Shown here piece by piece: positions 8,810 to 17,998 of a stretch of 64,000 nt of DNA. Position numbers and translations under genes: made by a program. The notes under the pieces were generated by a model, which saw only the letters and a list, made by a program, of their open reading frames with translations, did not search any database and was not told where the DNA came from. Every line of letters starts with the position of its first letter. The first letter of the stretch is position 1. The stretch is from Bacteroidales bacterium (lineage in GTDB: Bacteria > Bacteroidota > Bacteroidia > Bacteroidales > UBA932), in the NCBI GenBank assembly GCA_011620605.1, contig WOYW01000015.1, forward strand, positions 124,001-188,000. The letters run 5' to 3'.

Positions 8810-10835
8810 GAAAGAAAAGGAAAAAGTGATCATTCCCCTGCTTTTTGTGCTGGCAGCGGCTCTGATGGTTTTCTCTTTGCCCCGGGAAGGCCAGTTCAAG
8901 TACCAGTATCAGAAAGGAAGCCCCTGGATGTATGAAAATCTGGATGCCACTTTTGATTTTCCTGTCCTGAAAACTGACGAAGAATTACGCCTGGAAAGGG
9001 AAAGATTGGCAGAAAGCTTTACCCCGTACTTTGTTCTCAGACCCGATATTGAAGCAGAACAGCTCAGAGCGTTTACCTCTGAGGCCACCCGTGCGGAGCT
9101 CCCGGATGAATTACAGAGCAAACTTCTGTCCTTTTTCAAAAATATATATAACCTGGGTGTCATGGATGAAGTCCGGCACAGTGAACTTAAGCCGGAAACC
9201 GGGCTTGTGGTGGTACAGGGGAAAATGGCCGAAAAGAAAGCCCATACAGAAGTTTTTTCTACCGCTTCTGCCTACCAGGCTTTTTTAGAAAAAACTGAAA
9301 CCCTTTCAGCGCAGGAACGGAACACTGTTCGTTCTGCCAACATCAATTATGCCGCTTTCTTTATTCCCAATCTTATATACGATGAAAGTACCACTTTTGC
9401 AGTGCAGTCAAGTAGTCTTCAGGATGTATCACTGACAAAAGGGATTGTACATACAGGACAACGCATCATAAGTAAGGGAGAGGTAGTAACGGGGACAACA
9501 GAACAGATCCTGAATTCTCTCCGTGCCGAATACAATTCCAAGATAGGTTTTTCCGGAAATATAATACTTCTTGTGACAGGCCAAACGCTGATGATCATCC
9601 TTATTGTATTCATAGCTTTCATACTCATGGAAGCAATTCGCCCACAAATGCTTCGCAAAATTCCGGAACTGGTTTTCACACTTCTTCTTTTTGTTCTGGT
9701 AGTTGCAGGATCTTCTTTCGGTTACAAAATTGAACCCTTATCCCTATATCTTTTGCCGTTCCCTGTGATTGTTCTCTTTCTGGATTCATTTTTTCCCACA
9801 AGACTTTCTCTTCCTTTATACATTCTTTTCCTCTTACCTCTGGCAGTAGTAACAGACAGTTACCAACCGGTGCTTATAAACATTGTAGTGGGCGGGGTGG
9901 CCGTTTACGTTTTCCGTTACTGGGGAAGAGGCTGGCAACAGTTTCTGTCTGCACTTCTTATCTTTATAACATACCTGACAATAGACCTGGCATTTCATCT
10001 CATTTCCGAAGGAACGTTTAACAATTTGAACGGTGTGGTATTCAGAAATTACGGAATTGCATCCATCCTGGTGATAGCCTCATATCCATTGGTGTTCTTA
10101 TTTGAGAAAATTTTCGGATTTGTATCCCTTTCACGCCTGCGTGACCTTGCCGATACAGGGAACAAGGCTCTCCGGGAATTGTCCGAAAAAGCCCCGGGAA
10201 CCATACAACATTCATTACAGGTGGCAAATCTTGCCGAGACGGCTGCCAGAACCATCGGGGCCAATGCCCTTTTGTGCCGGGTGGGAGCTCTTTATCACGA
10301 CATGGGAAAGATCAACAATCCCCAGTATTTTGCAGAAAACCAAACTGCCAGTTTCAATCCTCATTCCCTGCTTGATCCCCGGGAAAGTGCCCGGATAGTG
10401 ATCCAGCATGTTGAAGACGGAAAAACCCTGGCAAAAAAATACGGACTGCCTTCCTTGGTCGTTGATTTCATTGAAACACACCACGGAAGAACCCGTACCG
10501 AGTATTTTTACAATACCTGGTGCAATGAAGGGGGAGATCCTGCAAATGTGGAAGATTTCACTTACGAAGGCAAGTTGCCTGTCACACCTGAACACGTCAT
10601 TGTAATGTTGGCAGACGCCGTTGAAGCCGCATGCCGAAGCCTGAAGGATTATACTCCGGAAAGCATCTCGGAAATGGTGGAAAAGATGGTAAAACAACGC
10701 ATCTCGGGGGATCAATTGCACAACGCAGACATCACCTACCGGAATCTGAGACGTATCCAGGAAACTCTAAAGGTCCAGATCCAGGAGATGTATCATACCC
10801 GAATTACATATCCCAAAAGAAAAAGGCTAAAATAA
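8802..10835 (+). CDS. 7TM-HD phosphodiesterase, PgpH-like (probable c-di-AMP hydrolase)
   Basis: 677 aa membrane protein. Residues 10-30 form a first membrane helix, followed by an extracytoplasmic 7TMR-HDED-type domain to about residue 245. About seven membrane helices follow (roughly 250-440), then a cytoplasmic HD domain with HSLQVANLAE, YHDMGKINNP (the HD pair), HVEDG and HHGRTRTEYF. This architecture is that of PgpH, which hydrolyses cyclic di-AMP. The assignment to c-di-AMP is by family; a cyclase is not in the window. The 3' end overlaps menA on the other strand by 9 bases. Confidence 0.88.
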   Translation: MTKKEKEKVIIPLLFVLAAALMVFSLPREGQFKYQYQKGSPWMYENLDATFDFPVLKTDEELRLERERLAESFTPYFVLRPDIEAEQLRAFTSEATRAELPDELQSKLLSFFKNIYNLGVMDEVRHSELKPETGLVVVQGKMAEKKAHTEVFSTASAYQAFLEKTETLSAQERNTVRSANINYAAFFIPNLIYDESTTFAVQSSSLQDVSLTKGIVHTGQRIISKGEVVTGTTEQILNSLRAEYNSKIGFSGNIILLVTGQTLMIILIVFIAFILMEAIRPQMLRKIPELVFTLLLFVLVVAGSSFGYKIEPLSLYLLPFPVIVLFLDSFFPTRLSLPLYILFLLPLAVVTDSYQPVLINIVVGGVAVYVFRYWGRGWQQFLSALLIFITYLTIDLAFHLISEGTFNNLNGVVFRNYGIASILVIASYPLVFLFEKIFGFVSLSRLRDLADTGNKALRELSEKAPGTIQHSLQVANLAETAARTIGANALLCRVGALYHDMGKINNPQYFAENQTASFNPHSLLDPRESARIVIQHVEDGKTLAKKYGLPSLVVDFIETHHGRTRTEYFYNTWCNEGGDPANVEDFTYEGKLPVTPEHVIVMLADAVEAACRSLKDYTPESISEMVEKMVKQRISGDQLHNADITYRNLRRIQETLKVQIQEMYHTRITYPKRKRLK

Positions 10836-11717
10836 AGACAGCGCGTAGACCAATATCCCCGCTATCAGAATTTTCAGGGCTTTATCAAGTCCTGCTCTGT
10901 TGTTTTTTCTGACCCACACAAGATGTATCGCAAAGAAAGGGAGCGATATTAAAAAGAAGTAAGAACCCCCTTTGGAAACAGAGGAAAAAACAAACGACAA
11001 GACCACCGCCAAAACAACCAGAATTCCCTGGTAGACCTTGGCCGGACGGGTTGAATCCGTTTTGTACAAACGGGACAACATAATGGCAAAGGTTATTTTG
11101 TTGAAACGTTTGTCATTCTCAAAATCCCTGATATTATTAACATTTAAAACAGCAGCGGAGAGCAGGCCCATGGATGTTGCTACCAAAAGGATCTCAGGAT
11201 CCAGGGATTCTGTATAAATATAATAACTGCCACTGACACCGGCCAATCCAAAAAAAAGAAATACGGAAACGTCTCCCATTCCACGGTATCCATAAGGTTT
11301 TTTCCCCGTGGAATACAAAACGGCAGCGGCTATAGCCAACGCTCCCAATCCAAGAAAGAGAATTGGAATGAGGCCCGCAAAAGTTCCGAATGCCATATAT
11401 ATAAGCAACGTGCCACAGACTGCTGCCAGCAGGGCCGTGATAACAATAGCCTGCATAAGTTGCTTTTCGCTCAGTTTCCCGCTTTGCAGACTCAATGCTT
11501 TCCTTCCGGGTTGTGCACGATCTGTTCCTTTTCTCCAGTCCCCCAGCTCGTTGGAGAGGTTAGACAAGATCTGGAGCAATACTGCGGTCATTATTAACAA
11601 AAGAAACAAATCCCAGGAAAAACACCCTGACGGCCTGGCCAGTAATGTTCCGGCCAGGATCGCCGACATGGATAACGGAAGAGTCCGCGGTCTGGTGCTT
11701 TGCAGTATAGGCCACAT
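10827..11717 (-). CDS. menA: 1,4-dihydroxy-2-naphthoate polyprenyltransferase
   Basis: 296 aa integral membrane prenyltransferase of the UbiA superfamily, which joins a polyprenyl chain to DHNA in menaquinone synthesis. The two Asp-rich motifs are present: NELGDWRKGTDRA near residue 55 and NVNNIRDFENDK near residue 190. The N-terminal STRPRTLPLS segment is typical of MenA. About eight hydrophobic helices are visible. It is the last gene of a minus-strand run after the histidine kinase and response regulator genes, only 6 bases downstream of the latter, so it is probably cotranscribed with them. Confidence 0.92.
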   Translation of the reverse strand: MWPILQSTRPRTLPLSMSAILAGTLLARPSGCFSWDLFLLLIMTAVLLQILSNLSNELGDWRKGTDRAQPGRKALSLQSGKLSEKQLMQAIVITALLAAVCGTLLIYMAFGTFAGLIPILFLGLGALAIAAAVLYSTGKKPYGYRGMGDVSVFLFFGLAGVSGSYYIYTESLDPEILLVATSMGLLSAAVLNVNNIRDFENDKRFNKITFAIMLSRLYKTDSTRPAKVYQGILVVLAVVLSFVFSSVSKGGSYFFLISLPFFAIHLVWVRKNNRAGLDKALKILIAGILVYALSLF

Positions 11718-11723
11718 TCCGTT

Positions 11724-12521
11724 TTACTTGAGAAAATACTGGTTCAGAAAATTTTGAAAATCCTTCTTATACTGATCACTTATAGGAACCGAGGCATCCT
11801 TGCCAAACACTATTCGGTTCTGTACTACTTCGGTTATTTTGGTCAGATTCACTATAAAAGAACGGTGGACACGCATGAAAATGTCTTTGGGCAATCTTTC
11901 TTCAATGGATTTCAGACTGAAAAGTGTCATTACGGGAATGCTGTTCTCGGAAAAGATTACCACGTATTCTTTCCTGCTTTCAATGTACTGAATATCTGAT
12001 ATTTTCAGGCGGACAGTCTTTGAATCGGCTCGGACAAAAACATATTCGCTGTCCCATCCTTTGGAAGTATGCCTGAACCCGGTGTCTTCGGCTTCCTCTT
12101 CCTTCCCGTTGTCCGGTTTATCCCTGCCGGAAACCGGAGCAACAGCGGGAGTGGCATGTCTGAGTTCAAATTGTTGTTTCACTTTTTCTGCACTCCTCAT
12201 GAAATCGGTCAGGCTGAAAGGTTTAAGCAAATAATCCGTGGCATCCACCTTAAATCCTTCAACGGCAAAATTAGCATACGCTGTCACAAATACAATGATA
12301 GGCTTATCTTTTAGAGAACGTATGTATTCCAACCCGTTGATATCCGGCATTTCAATATCCGTGAAAATCACGTCTACTTTTTCAGTAGCCATCACTTCCA
12401 TAGCTTCCGTGGGGCCGGAACAGGCCTTTACCAGTTCCAGGTAAGGAATTTTCCCCACGGACGACACCATTTGCTGTAAGGCAAGCGGCTCATCATCTAT
12501 AACTATACACCTTATATTCAT
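11724..12521 (-). CDS. LytTR-family response regulator
   Basis: 265 aa. The N-terminal receiver has the acidic pair at residues 9-10 (VIDDEPLA), the phosphoacceptor Asp55 in FTDIEMPD, and a conserved K in YLLKPF. A linker of charged residues leads to a C-terminal LytTR DNA-binding domain (about 165-265) with VRLKISDIQYIESRKEYVVI and FMRVHRSFIVNL. It is 12 bases downstream of its likely partner kinase and 6 bases upstream of menA. Its target genes are not identifiable; menA in the same run is one candidate. Confidence 0.93.
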   Translation of the reverse strand: MNIRCIVIDDEPLALQQMVSSVGKIPYLELVKACSGPTEAMEVMATEKVDVIFTDIEMPDINGLEYIRSLKDKPIIVFVTAYANFAVEGFKVDATDYLLKPFSLTDFMRSAEKVKQQFELRHATPAVAPVSGRDKPDNGKEEEAEDTGFRHTSKGWDSEYVFVRADSKTVRLKISDIQYIESRKEYVVIFSENSIPVMTLFSLKSIEERLPKDIFMRVHRSFIVNLTKITEVVQNRIVFGKDASVPISDQYKKDFQNFLNQYFLK

Positions 12522-12533
12522 AGGTTCTTCATT

Positions 12534-13568
12534 TTATAGGGGGAGCTGCATATGTACAATATATTCTGTATTAGTCTGTTCCATGGTCAGTTTGTAATTG
12601 CTTCCATATAACAGATTCAATCTTTCTTTCACATTCTTTATACCCAATCCGCCCTGTTTTACAGTTTTAAGTTTATCCGGGAATATAGTATTGGATATGG
12701 AAAAATGGAACCAACCCGGTTCTACCCAGAAATTTATGTTTATATGTGTTTCTTCCCCGTAAACGATTCCGTGTTTGAAAGCGTTTTCTATGAAAACGAT
12801 CATGATCAGAGGAGGCAGTTGAACGTTAGGAATATCCCGGGGAACTGTAATTTTAAGCTTCACATTTTCTCCGTACCTGAGCAGATTCAGATTACAATAA
12901 GCCCTGAATACTTCCAGTTGTCTTTCAAAAGAAACCTTGGTGTCGGGGGTACTTTCGTAAAGCATATGCCTTAACAAACGGGACAAACTCACAATGGCAT
13001 CCTTGGCTTTTTCCTCGTCAGTATCAATTAAAACATGAATATTGTTAAGCGTATTCATCAAAAAATGCGGACTGATCTGAAATTGCAAAAACTCCATTTT
13101 GTATTTCATCAGCTTGTTATCTGATTCGTGAGCCAGCATTTTTGTTTTGATATTATTAAATACCATGCGAATAGCCACATCCATACCCATCAACATGAGA
13201 GCAATGACAAAATTGCTCAACAGGGTAGATTCATATGGGATGAATTTGGTCCAGGAAGCTCCGTAGCGGACATCCATTATTTCAATGATAGCCTCACACC
13301 CGAAAACAATACCCAATAATAAAATGAAGACCAGGAAAAAATATGTGAAATAATTTCCCTTCAACAGAAAAACCGGTACATAAACATAATGATGGATCAG
13401 AAGTCCTACAAAAAAGGGGGATAATATGGCCCAAAGTGACAGAACGTGTTGTTGTATCAACAACGGACTTAGAAAAGCAACGGCTATTATACTCCACAGG
13501 GTAATATTTTCCAGCCGCCGTAGTTTCCTGAGTTCTTTATTGATTTCGTATTCGTTCTGTTTTACCAT
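12534..13568 (-). CDS. LytS/YehU-type sensor histidine kinase
   Basis: 344 aa. Four hydrophobic segments fill about residues 20-145, with no separate periplasmic sensor domain. The His_kinase domain follows, with the phosphoaccepting His168 in FQISPHFLMNTLNN, and a HATPase region with PPLIMIVFIENAFKHG (N box) and GGLGIKNVKERL (G box). This is the compact type that pairs with LytTR regulators and probably senses a membrane or small-molecule cue. A near-consensus box (TATCTTCG) lies about 15 bases before the ATG, and a hairpin-rich element sits farther upstream. Confidence 0.92.
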   Translation of the reverse strand: MVKQNEYEINKELRKLRRLENITLWSIIAVAFLSPLLIQQHVLSLWAILSPFFVGLLIHHYVYVPVFLLKGNYFTYFFLVFILLLGIVFGCEAIIEIMDVRYGASWTKFIPYESTLLSNFVIALMLMGMDVAIRMVFNNIKTKMLAHESDNKLMKYKMEFLQFQISPHFLMNTLNNIHVLIDTDEEKAKDAIVSLSRLLRHMLYESTPDTKVSFERQLEVFRAYCNLNLLRYGENVKLKITVPRDIPNVQLPPLIMIVFIENAFKHGIVYGEETHININFWVEPGWFHFSISNTIFPDKLKTVKQGGLGIKNVKERLNLLYGSNYKLTMEQTNTEYIVHMQLPL

Positions 13569-13611
13569 AAGGGAAATAGTATACGAAGATACGATTTAAT
13601 GAAGAATAAAT

Positions 13612-13642
13612 AAAAAAAAAGGCGGGATTTAGATCTCCCACC
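13612..13642 (-). terminator. Rho-independent terminator
   Basis: On the minus strand GGTGGGA pairs with TCCCGCC (7 bp including one G-U) around an 8-base loop, followed by nine T. It ends any transcript entering from the right, either M16 peptidase read-through or the short unit starting at about 13708, before the histidine kinase gene. Confidence 0.7.
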
Positions 13643-13708
13643 TGTAAAAAAGATTTCTCATCTTTTTTGTGTACGTTTTTAGTTCAAAAAACCATTCATT
13701 ATTTATCC
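13612..13708 (-). ncRNA. Candidate small RNA or transcribed leader upstream of the histidine kinase
   Basis: Bounded by a promoter with both elements (TTG, 20 bases, TATCTTTG at 13715-13722) and the terminator at 13612-13642, giving a transcript of about 97 bases. It contains a second perfect hairpin of 9 bp (AAAAAAGAT/ATCTTTTTT, 13646-13668) and a six-codon frame, MNGFLN. It could be an independent small RNA, or an attenuated leader for the kinase-regulator-menA run whose first ATG is 44 bases beyond the terminator. No known RNA family is recognised. Confidence 0.4.
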
Positions 13709-13714
13709 TATTCG

Positions 13715-13722
13715 CAAAGATA
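13715..13722 (-). promoter_or_regulatory. -7 promoter box with matching -33 element
   Basis: Minus-strand TATCTTTG is preceded, 20 bases upstream, by TTG within CCTTG. This is the spacing expected for Bacteroidota promoters. No annotated gene starts directly after it. Confidence 0.55.
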
Positions 13723-13824
13723 AACCCCCTAAACCAATATTACAAGGAGAATTTATCCGGGTGGGGCTTTTATCTATATAACCCGTAATTTTATCTACGA
13801 ACGGCCCTTTTTTATCAACATAAT

Positions 13825-16752
13825 CTAATATCCGAATATTTCTTCCGGGGACAAACGGACAACTTTCCCGTAATGGGAGAGATAATCCCGGTCTAACGCC
13901 TTGATATCGCTTAAAATACAATAATCGGTAGGTCTGTCTTTTATCCATTCCCGTTGAAAGTCGGCAATGTCTTCCAGCGTCAGATCCGGAACACCTTCAA
14001 AAACCACCTTTCTCATATCTTTCCAAAGGTCCTTCTCCTTGGCCTGACGGTAGAAATTCAGCAAGCTTCTTCCCGTGATCCTTTCTGTTCTCAGTATAGA
14101 GATCAGACCTTCTTTGGCCAGTGAAAAAGATTTTTCAGATTCGGGCATATTATTGATAATATCTTCAAAAGCTTCCATGGCTTCTACCATCTTATCATTC
14201 TGTGTGGCTATAAAACTGCTAAAAATATACGGAAATCCCTCTTTGTTCAGAGACGGTTCACTGAACCTGGCACTTGCGCTGTAAGCCAAACCCCTTGCTT
14301 CTCTCATCTCTTGGAAAACTATAGCATTCATGGAAGATCCGAAATATTCGTTATACATACGTGCCTCTGTATAAGGAACATTTTCATAGGTTTCGTTTCC
14401 CCTGGCAGAGTAAGAAGCGTAGTACATTTGATTGGCATCGTATTGTGCCAGGTATACGTTGTTTTTGGTATCAATGACCGGTTTGAAATATTCTTTTTCC
14501 GGCACAGGTCTCAGGTTCTCTGCCATAGGCCAGGAAGATTCCACAAGAGCACCTACCTGCTCTATGGCTGAAGGACCGTAATAATAAACGTCTGCGCTAT
14601 AGGACAGCAGATCCTGAATTTTTTTCAAAAGAGAAGCAGGATCGGCACGTTTTAATTCTTTTTCAGTCATGATGTGTGTGGACGGGTTCACCGGCCCGTA
14701 CTGCATATATTGCTGTAGACGCTGAAAATTGGTTCTCTGGTCTGTTTTTGCATCGTCCCTGCTTTTCAGAATATTCCCGGCAAGTGAATTGTAAACGTCT
14801 TTATCGGGTTGAGCATTGGTAATCCATTCAGCCAAAAGTTCAAGTGCCGGCTGCATATTCTCAGCCAATCCGTTTAAAGTAACGGAGCACATGTTCTGAG
14901 AAACATTGGCATAGAACGAACAAGCCAGCTGGTAAAACGATCTGCTTATTTCTTCAGCCGATTTTTCGGATGTTCCCAGGTAATTCAGGTAATCAATAGC
15001 CACCGGCAGGGCCTTGTCATAATTACTGCCCAATTCGTATACAATGGAGAAGGTGAAAAGATCGTTCACGGTATTAGGAACATAGACAAGTTCCATTCCT
15101 TCCCGGATAGTGTGTTTTGTAAAGTCTTTCTCAAAGTCAACAAAGACCGGTTCAATGGGGTCTGCTTCAGAGGCCAGTATCTCCTGCAGAAAATCAGAAG
15201 ATTTGTCCCTGTTTGTATGAATGGGCGTAATGGCAGGTTTTTCGATCTTTTTGTAAGTATTATCAGGACCCTGGCGTTTGTATATGATCGCGAAATTATC
15301 GTCTTTAAAATATTGGTTCGCAAAAGCCACCAGATCATCTTTAGTTACAGCTTCCATCCTGTCAATGAAGCGGATCTGTTGTTCCCAGGGGATGCCGTTG
15401 ATGAATGAGCTGACAAACATATTGGCCCGTCCCCTGTTACTTTCAAGCCTTCGCATCATATTAAATTTATAATTATTGACTATGGCTTTGAGTAAACTTT
15501 CGTCAAAGTCTCCCTTGCGGATCTTATCCAAGCTCTCCAGCATCAGGTCTTTTACCTGATCCAGGCTCTGACCCTGTTTGGGATTGCCATGCAATATCAA
15601 AGCACTCCTGTCTGCCAGCATGTAAGCATAAGCTCCTGCCTGCAACACTTTTTGCTGTTGGTTAAGTTCCAGGTCCATGATCCCTGCTTTACCGTTACTG
15701 AGGACCTCCCCCATAACGGTAAACAAGGCGTCTTCCGTGGAAGTTATGTGCGGCCCCTGCCAACCCAGTGTTACGTACTCGGATTCCAGTCCCCAAACTT
15801 CCACTTCAAGAGGTCCTTCAACGGGTTCCTCCCGGATAAGAGTACGCTCAGGCAATTCGGGGTTAGGCTCCCAGTCACCAAAATATTCGTCTATGACGGC
15901 GATCATTTCATCGGGGTCAAAATCTCCGGAAAGACAGATGGCTGTATTATTGGGAACATAATATGTCTTGTAATAATTCTTAATGTTGGTAATGGAGGGA
16001 TTCTTTAAATGCTCCTGTGTCCCGATAACTGTCTGTTTACCGTAAGGATGCGTGGGAAAAAGTGCGGTGAAAAGCTTTTCACTCACTTTCTCACTGTCCA
16101 TGGTGGAATACATATTCATTTCTTCATAAACAGTTTCCAGTTCGGTGTGAAATCCGCGGATCACATTGTCAGAAAAACGTTCGGCCTGAATTTTTGCCCA
16201 GTTCCTAATCTGGTTTGATGGTATGTCTTCAATATAAACGGTTTGGTCATAACCCGTACCGGCGTTGGTCCCGGTAGCTCCTATGGCAGACATGAGTTTA
16301 TCGTACTCGTTCGGGATGGAATATTTTGAAGCCTCAAGGGATATACTGTCAATGCGGTGATAAATAGCTCCGCGTTCTTCCTCGTCACGGGTCGCCCTGT
16401 ATTCCTCGAACAGAACCTCTATCTGATCCAGAAGCGGTTTTTCCATTTCATAATTCTGTGTTCCGAACTTTGAAGTACCCTTGAACATCAGGTGTTCAAA
16501 ATAGTGAGCCAGTCCTGTTGTTTCCGAAGGATCGTCCTTGCCTCCCACCCTTACAGCTACGTAAGTCTGTATCCTGGGAGTTTCATCATTGACCGTCATA
16601 TATACTTTAAGACCGTTTTCAAGGGTATATATGCGTGCATTCAACGGATCCCCTTCTACAGTTTGATATGAGTAACGGGGTCCGCACGAAAGTATGACAC
16701 CAATTGCGCCTAGTGTCAATACGGCAGTAGTAAATTTGTGTAAGAGTGACAT
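13825..16752 (-). CDS. M16 (pitrilysin-type) zinc peptidase, lipoprotein
   Basis: 975 aa from the ATG at 16752. That start gives a lipoprotein signal ending LSCG, with lipidated Cys23; the frame is open 10 codons farther upstream. The N-terminal M16 half carries the inverted zinc motif HYFEH (residues 83-87) with the third ligand region ETVYEEMN about 75 residues later. The second, non-catalytic half (about 520-975) has the structural RGLAYSASARF segment. The size suggests a single-chain, PqqL-like clamshell enzyme held on the envelope. A promoter box (TACATTTG, 16772-16779) lies upstream. Confidence 0.92.
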   Translation of the reverse strand: MSLLHKFTTAVLTLGAIGVILSCGPRYSYQTVEGDPLNARIYTLENGLKVYMTVNDETPRIQTYVAVRVGGKDDPSETTGLAHYFEHLMFKGTSKFGTQNYEMEKPLLDQIEVLFEEYRATRDEEERGAIYHRIDSISLEASKYSIPNEYDKLMSAIGATGTNAGTGYDQTVYIEDIPSNQIRNWAKIQAERFSDNVIRGFHTELETVYEEMNMYSTMDSEKVSEKLFTALFPTHPYGKQTVIGTQEHLKNPSITNIKNYYKTYYVPNNTAICLSGDFDPDEMIAVIDEYFGDWEPNPELPERTLIREEPVEGPLEVEVWGLESEYVTLGWQGPHITSTEDALFTVMGEVLSNGKAGIMDLELNQQQKVLQAGAYAYMLADRSALILHGNPKQGQSLDQVKDLMLESLDKIRKGDFDESLLKAIVNNYKFNMMRRLESNRGRANMFVSSFINGIPWEQQIRFIDRMEAVTKDDLVAFANQYFKDDNFAIIYKRQGPDNTYKKIEKPAITPIHTNRDKSSDFLQEILASEADPIEPVFVDFEKDFTKHTIREGMELVYVPNTVNDLFTFSIVYELGSNYDKALPVAIDYLNYLGTSEKSAEEISRSFYQLACSFYANVSQNMCSVTLNGLAENMQPALELLAEWITNAQPDKDVYNSLAGNILKSRDDAKTDQRTNFQRLQQYMQYGPVNPSTHIMTEKELKRADPASLLKKIQDLLSYSADVYYYGPSAIEQVGALVESSWPMAENLRPVPEKEYFKPVIDTKNNVYLAQYDANQMYYASYSARGNETYENVPYTEARMYNEYFGSSMNAIVFQEMREARGLAYSASARFSEPSLNKEGFPYIFSSFIATQNDKMVEAMEAFEDIINNMPESEKSFSLAKEGLISILRTERITGRSLLNFYRQAKEKDLWKDMRKVVFEGVPDLTLEDIADFQREWIKDRPTDYCILSDIKALDRDYLSHYGKVVRLSPEEIFGY

Positions 16753-16771
16753 AATCATTTGGTTATTTATA

Positions 16772-16779
16772 CAAATGTA
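16772..16779 (-). promoter_or_regulatory. -7 promoter box of the M16 peptidase gene
   Basis: TACATTTG on the minus strand fits TAnnTTTG and lies 19 bases before the chosen ATG at 16752. This supports that start over the upstream in-frame ATG at 16782, which would lie before the box. Confidence 0.45.
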
Positions 16780-16833
16780 CAAATATTTGTGCTCGGCATT
16801 GTATTTGCTATTAAAATCTAAAAAAACTGAATA

Positions 16834-17526
16834 ATGGAACCCGCTTCAACTGTATCTTACTACTGGATTATATTCATAGGAACCGTTTTGCTAAGCTGGA
16901 TAGTTCAAACCCTGCTCCGGTCAAAATTCAGAAAATATTCAAAAATCCGGATCACATCCGGACTTACCGGAGCAGAGGTTGCCCGTAAAATGCTACGGGA
17001 CAACAATATAAACGATATTCAGGTCACTTCTACCCGGGGCAGGCTGACCGACTATTACAACCCGGCGACAAGAACGGTTAACCTGAGCGAAGGCGTTTAC
17101 GGCAGTAACAGCATTATGGCGGCAGCCGTTGCGGCTCATGAATGCGGCCATGCGTTACAGCATGCCCGCGGATATGTTCCTCTGAAAATGAGATCTACGC
17201 TGGTACCTGTGGTCAGCTTTGCCTCACAATGGGTTATATGGGTAATCCTGGCCGGCATGTTGCTAATAAGAACATTTCCTCAGCTGATGCTCTTTGGCAT
17301 CATCCTGTATGCACTGACTACGCTTTTCAGCATCATTACCCTGCCGGTGGAAATCAATGCAAGCCGTCGCGCACTTGCCTGGCTCAACGACAGCGGGATC
17401 ACCAATTATGAAACGTATCCCATGGCAAAAAATGCTCTCAGATCAGCTGCGTACACATACATTGTGGCAGCCCTAAGCTCCCTTGCCACTTTATTCTATT
17501 ACATTACCCTCTTTTCCAGACGTTGA
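16834..17526 (+). CDS. YugP-like membrane zinc metallopeptidase
   Basis: 230 aa. There is an N-terminal membrane anchor (residues 8-27) and the zinc motif HECGH at 102-106, which is the HExxH of the neutral zinc metallopeptidase (Zn_peptidase_2) family. Two or three hydrophobic helices follow (about 125-170), with another at the C-terminus. The segment TLPVEINASRRALAWL contains the downstream conserved Glu and Asn. The physiological substrate is unknown. It is divergent from the M16 peptidase gene, with about 80 bases between the starts. Confidence 0.88.
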   Translation: MEPASTVSYYWIIFIGTVLLSWIVQTLLRSKFRKYSKIRITSGLTGAEVARKMLRDNNINDIQVTSTRGRLTDYYNPATRTVNLSEGVYGSNSIMAAAVAAHECGHALQHARGYVPLKMRSTLVPVVSFASQWVIWVILAGMLLIRTFPQLMLFGIILYALTTLFSIITLPVEINASRRALAWLNDSGITNYETYPMAKNALRSAAYTYIVAALSSLATLFYYITLFSRR

Positions 17527-17581
17527 TTACCCGGCACTTCCCGTTTTTTGTATACTTGTCCTGATTTACAACACAAAAATC

Positions 17582-17998
17582 ATGGGAAAAGTTGTCACAT
17601 TCGGAGAGATCATGTTGCGCCTGGCCGTTCCTGACCATTTGCGACTGGGACAATCCTGGGAATTTAAGGCAACATTCGGCGGAGGTGAAGCCAATGTGGC
17701 CGTTTCTCTGGCAAATTACGGAATACCCGCATCCTTTATAACCAGGCTGCCTGACAACGACCTTGCCGCATGGTGTCTTAAAGAATTGCGGTCTTACGGA
17801 GTGGATACCGGCGCATCAGCCAGGGCTTCTAAAGTGATCTACGACAGGGAAAATTCTTCTTTTTCGAAAATACTTTCCAAAATGATACGTTGGGAAGAAG
17901 TCTTACGGGATGCTACATGGTTTCACTTGACCGGAATTACTCCTGCTGTCAGCCGGAGTGCCGCCGAAACCTGCCTGGAAGGCGTGAAAACAGCCCGG
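17582..17998 (+). pseudogene. kdgK: Truncated 2-keto-3-deoxygluconate kinase remnant
   Basis: From the ATG at 17582 the frame reads as a PfkB-family KDG kinase: FGEIMLRLAVP, FGGGEANVAVSLANYG, then KVIYDRENSS and FHLTGITPAVS. Two lesions are seen. Between GVDT and GASARASK about 15 residues are missing, including the expected GGxRxGxYF segment. After CLEGVKTA, near base 17998, homology stops and the frame runs into the antisense of the exuT remnant, ending at 18013. About 140 of an expected 340 residues remain, and the ATP-binding C-terminal half is gone. It cannot be functional. Confidence 0.85.
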
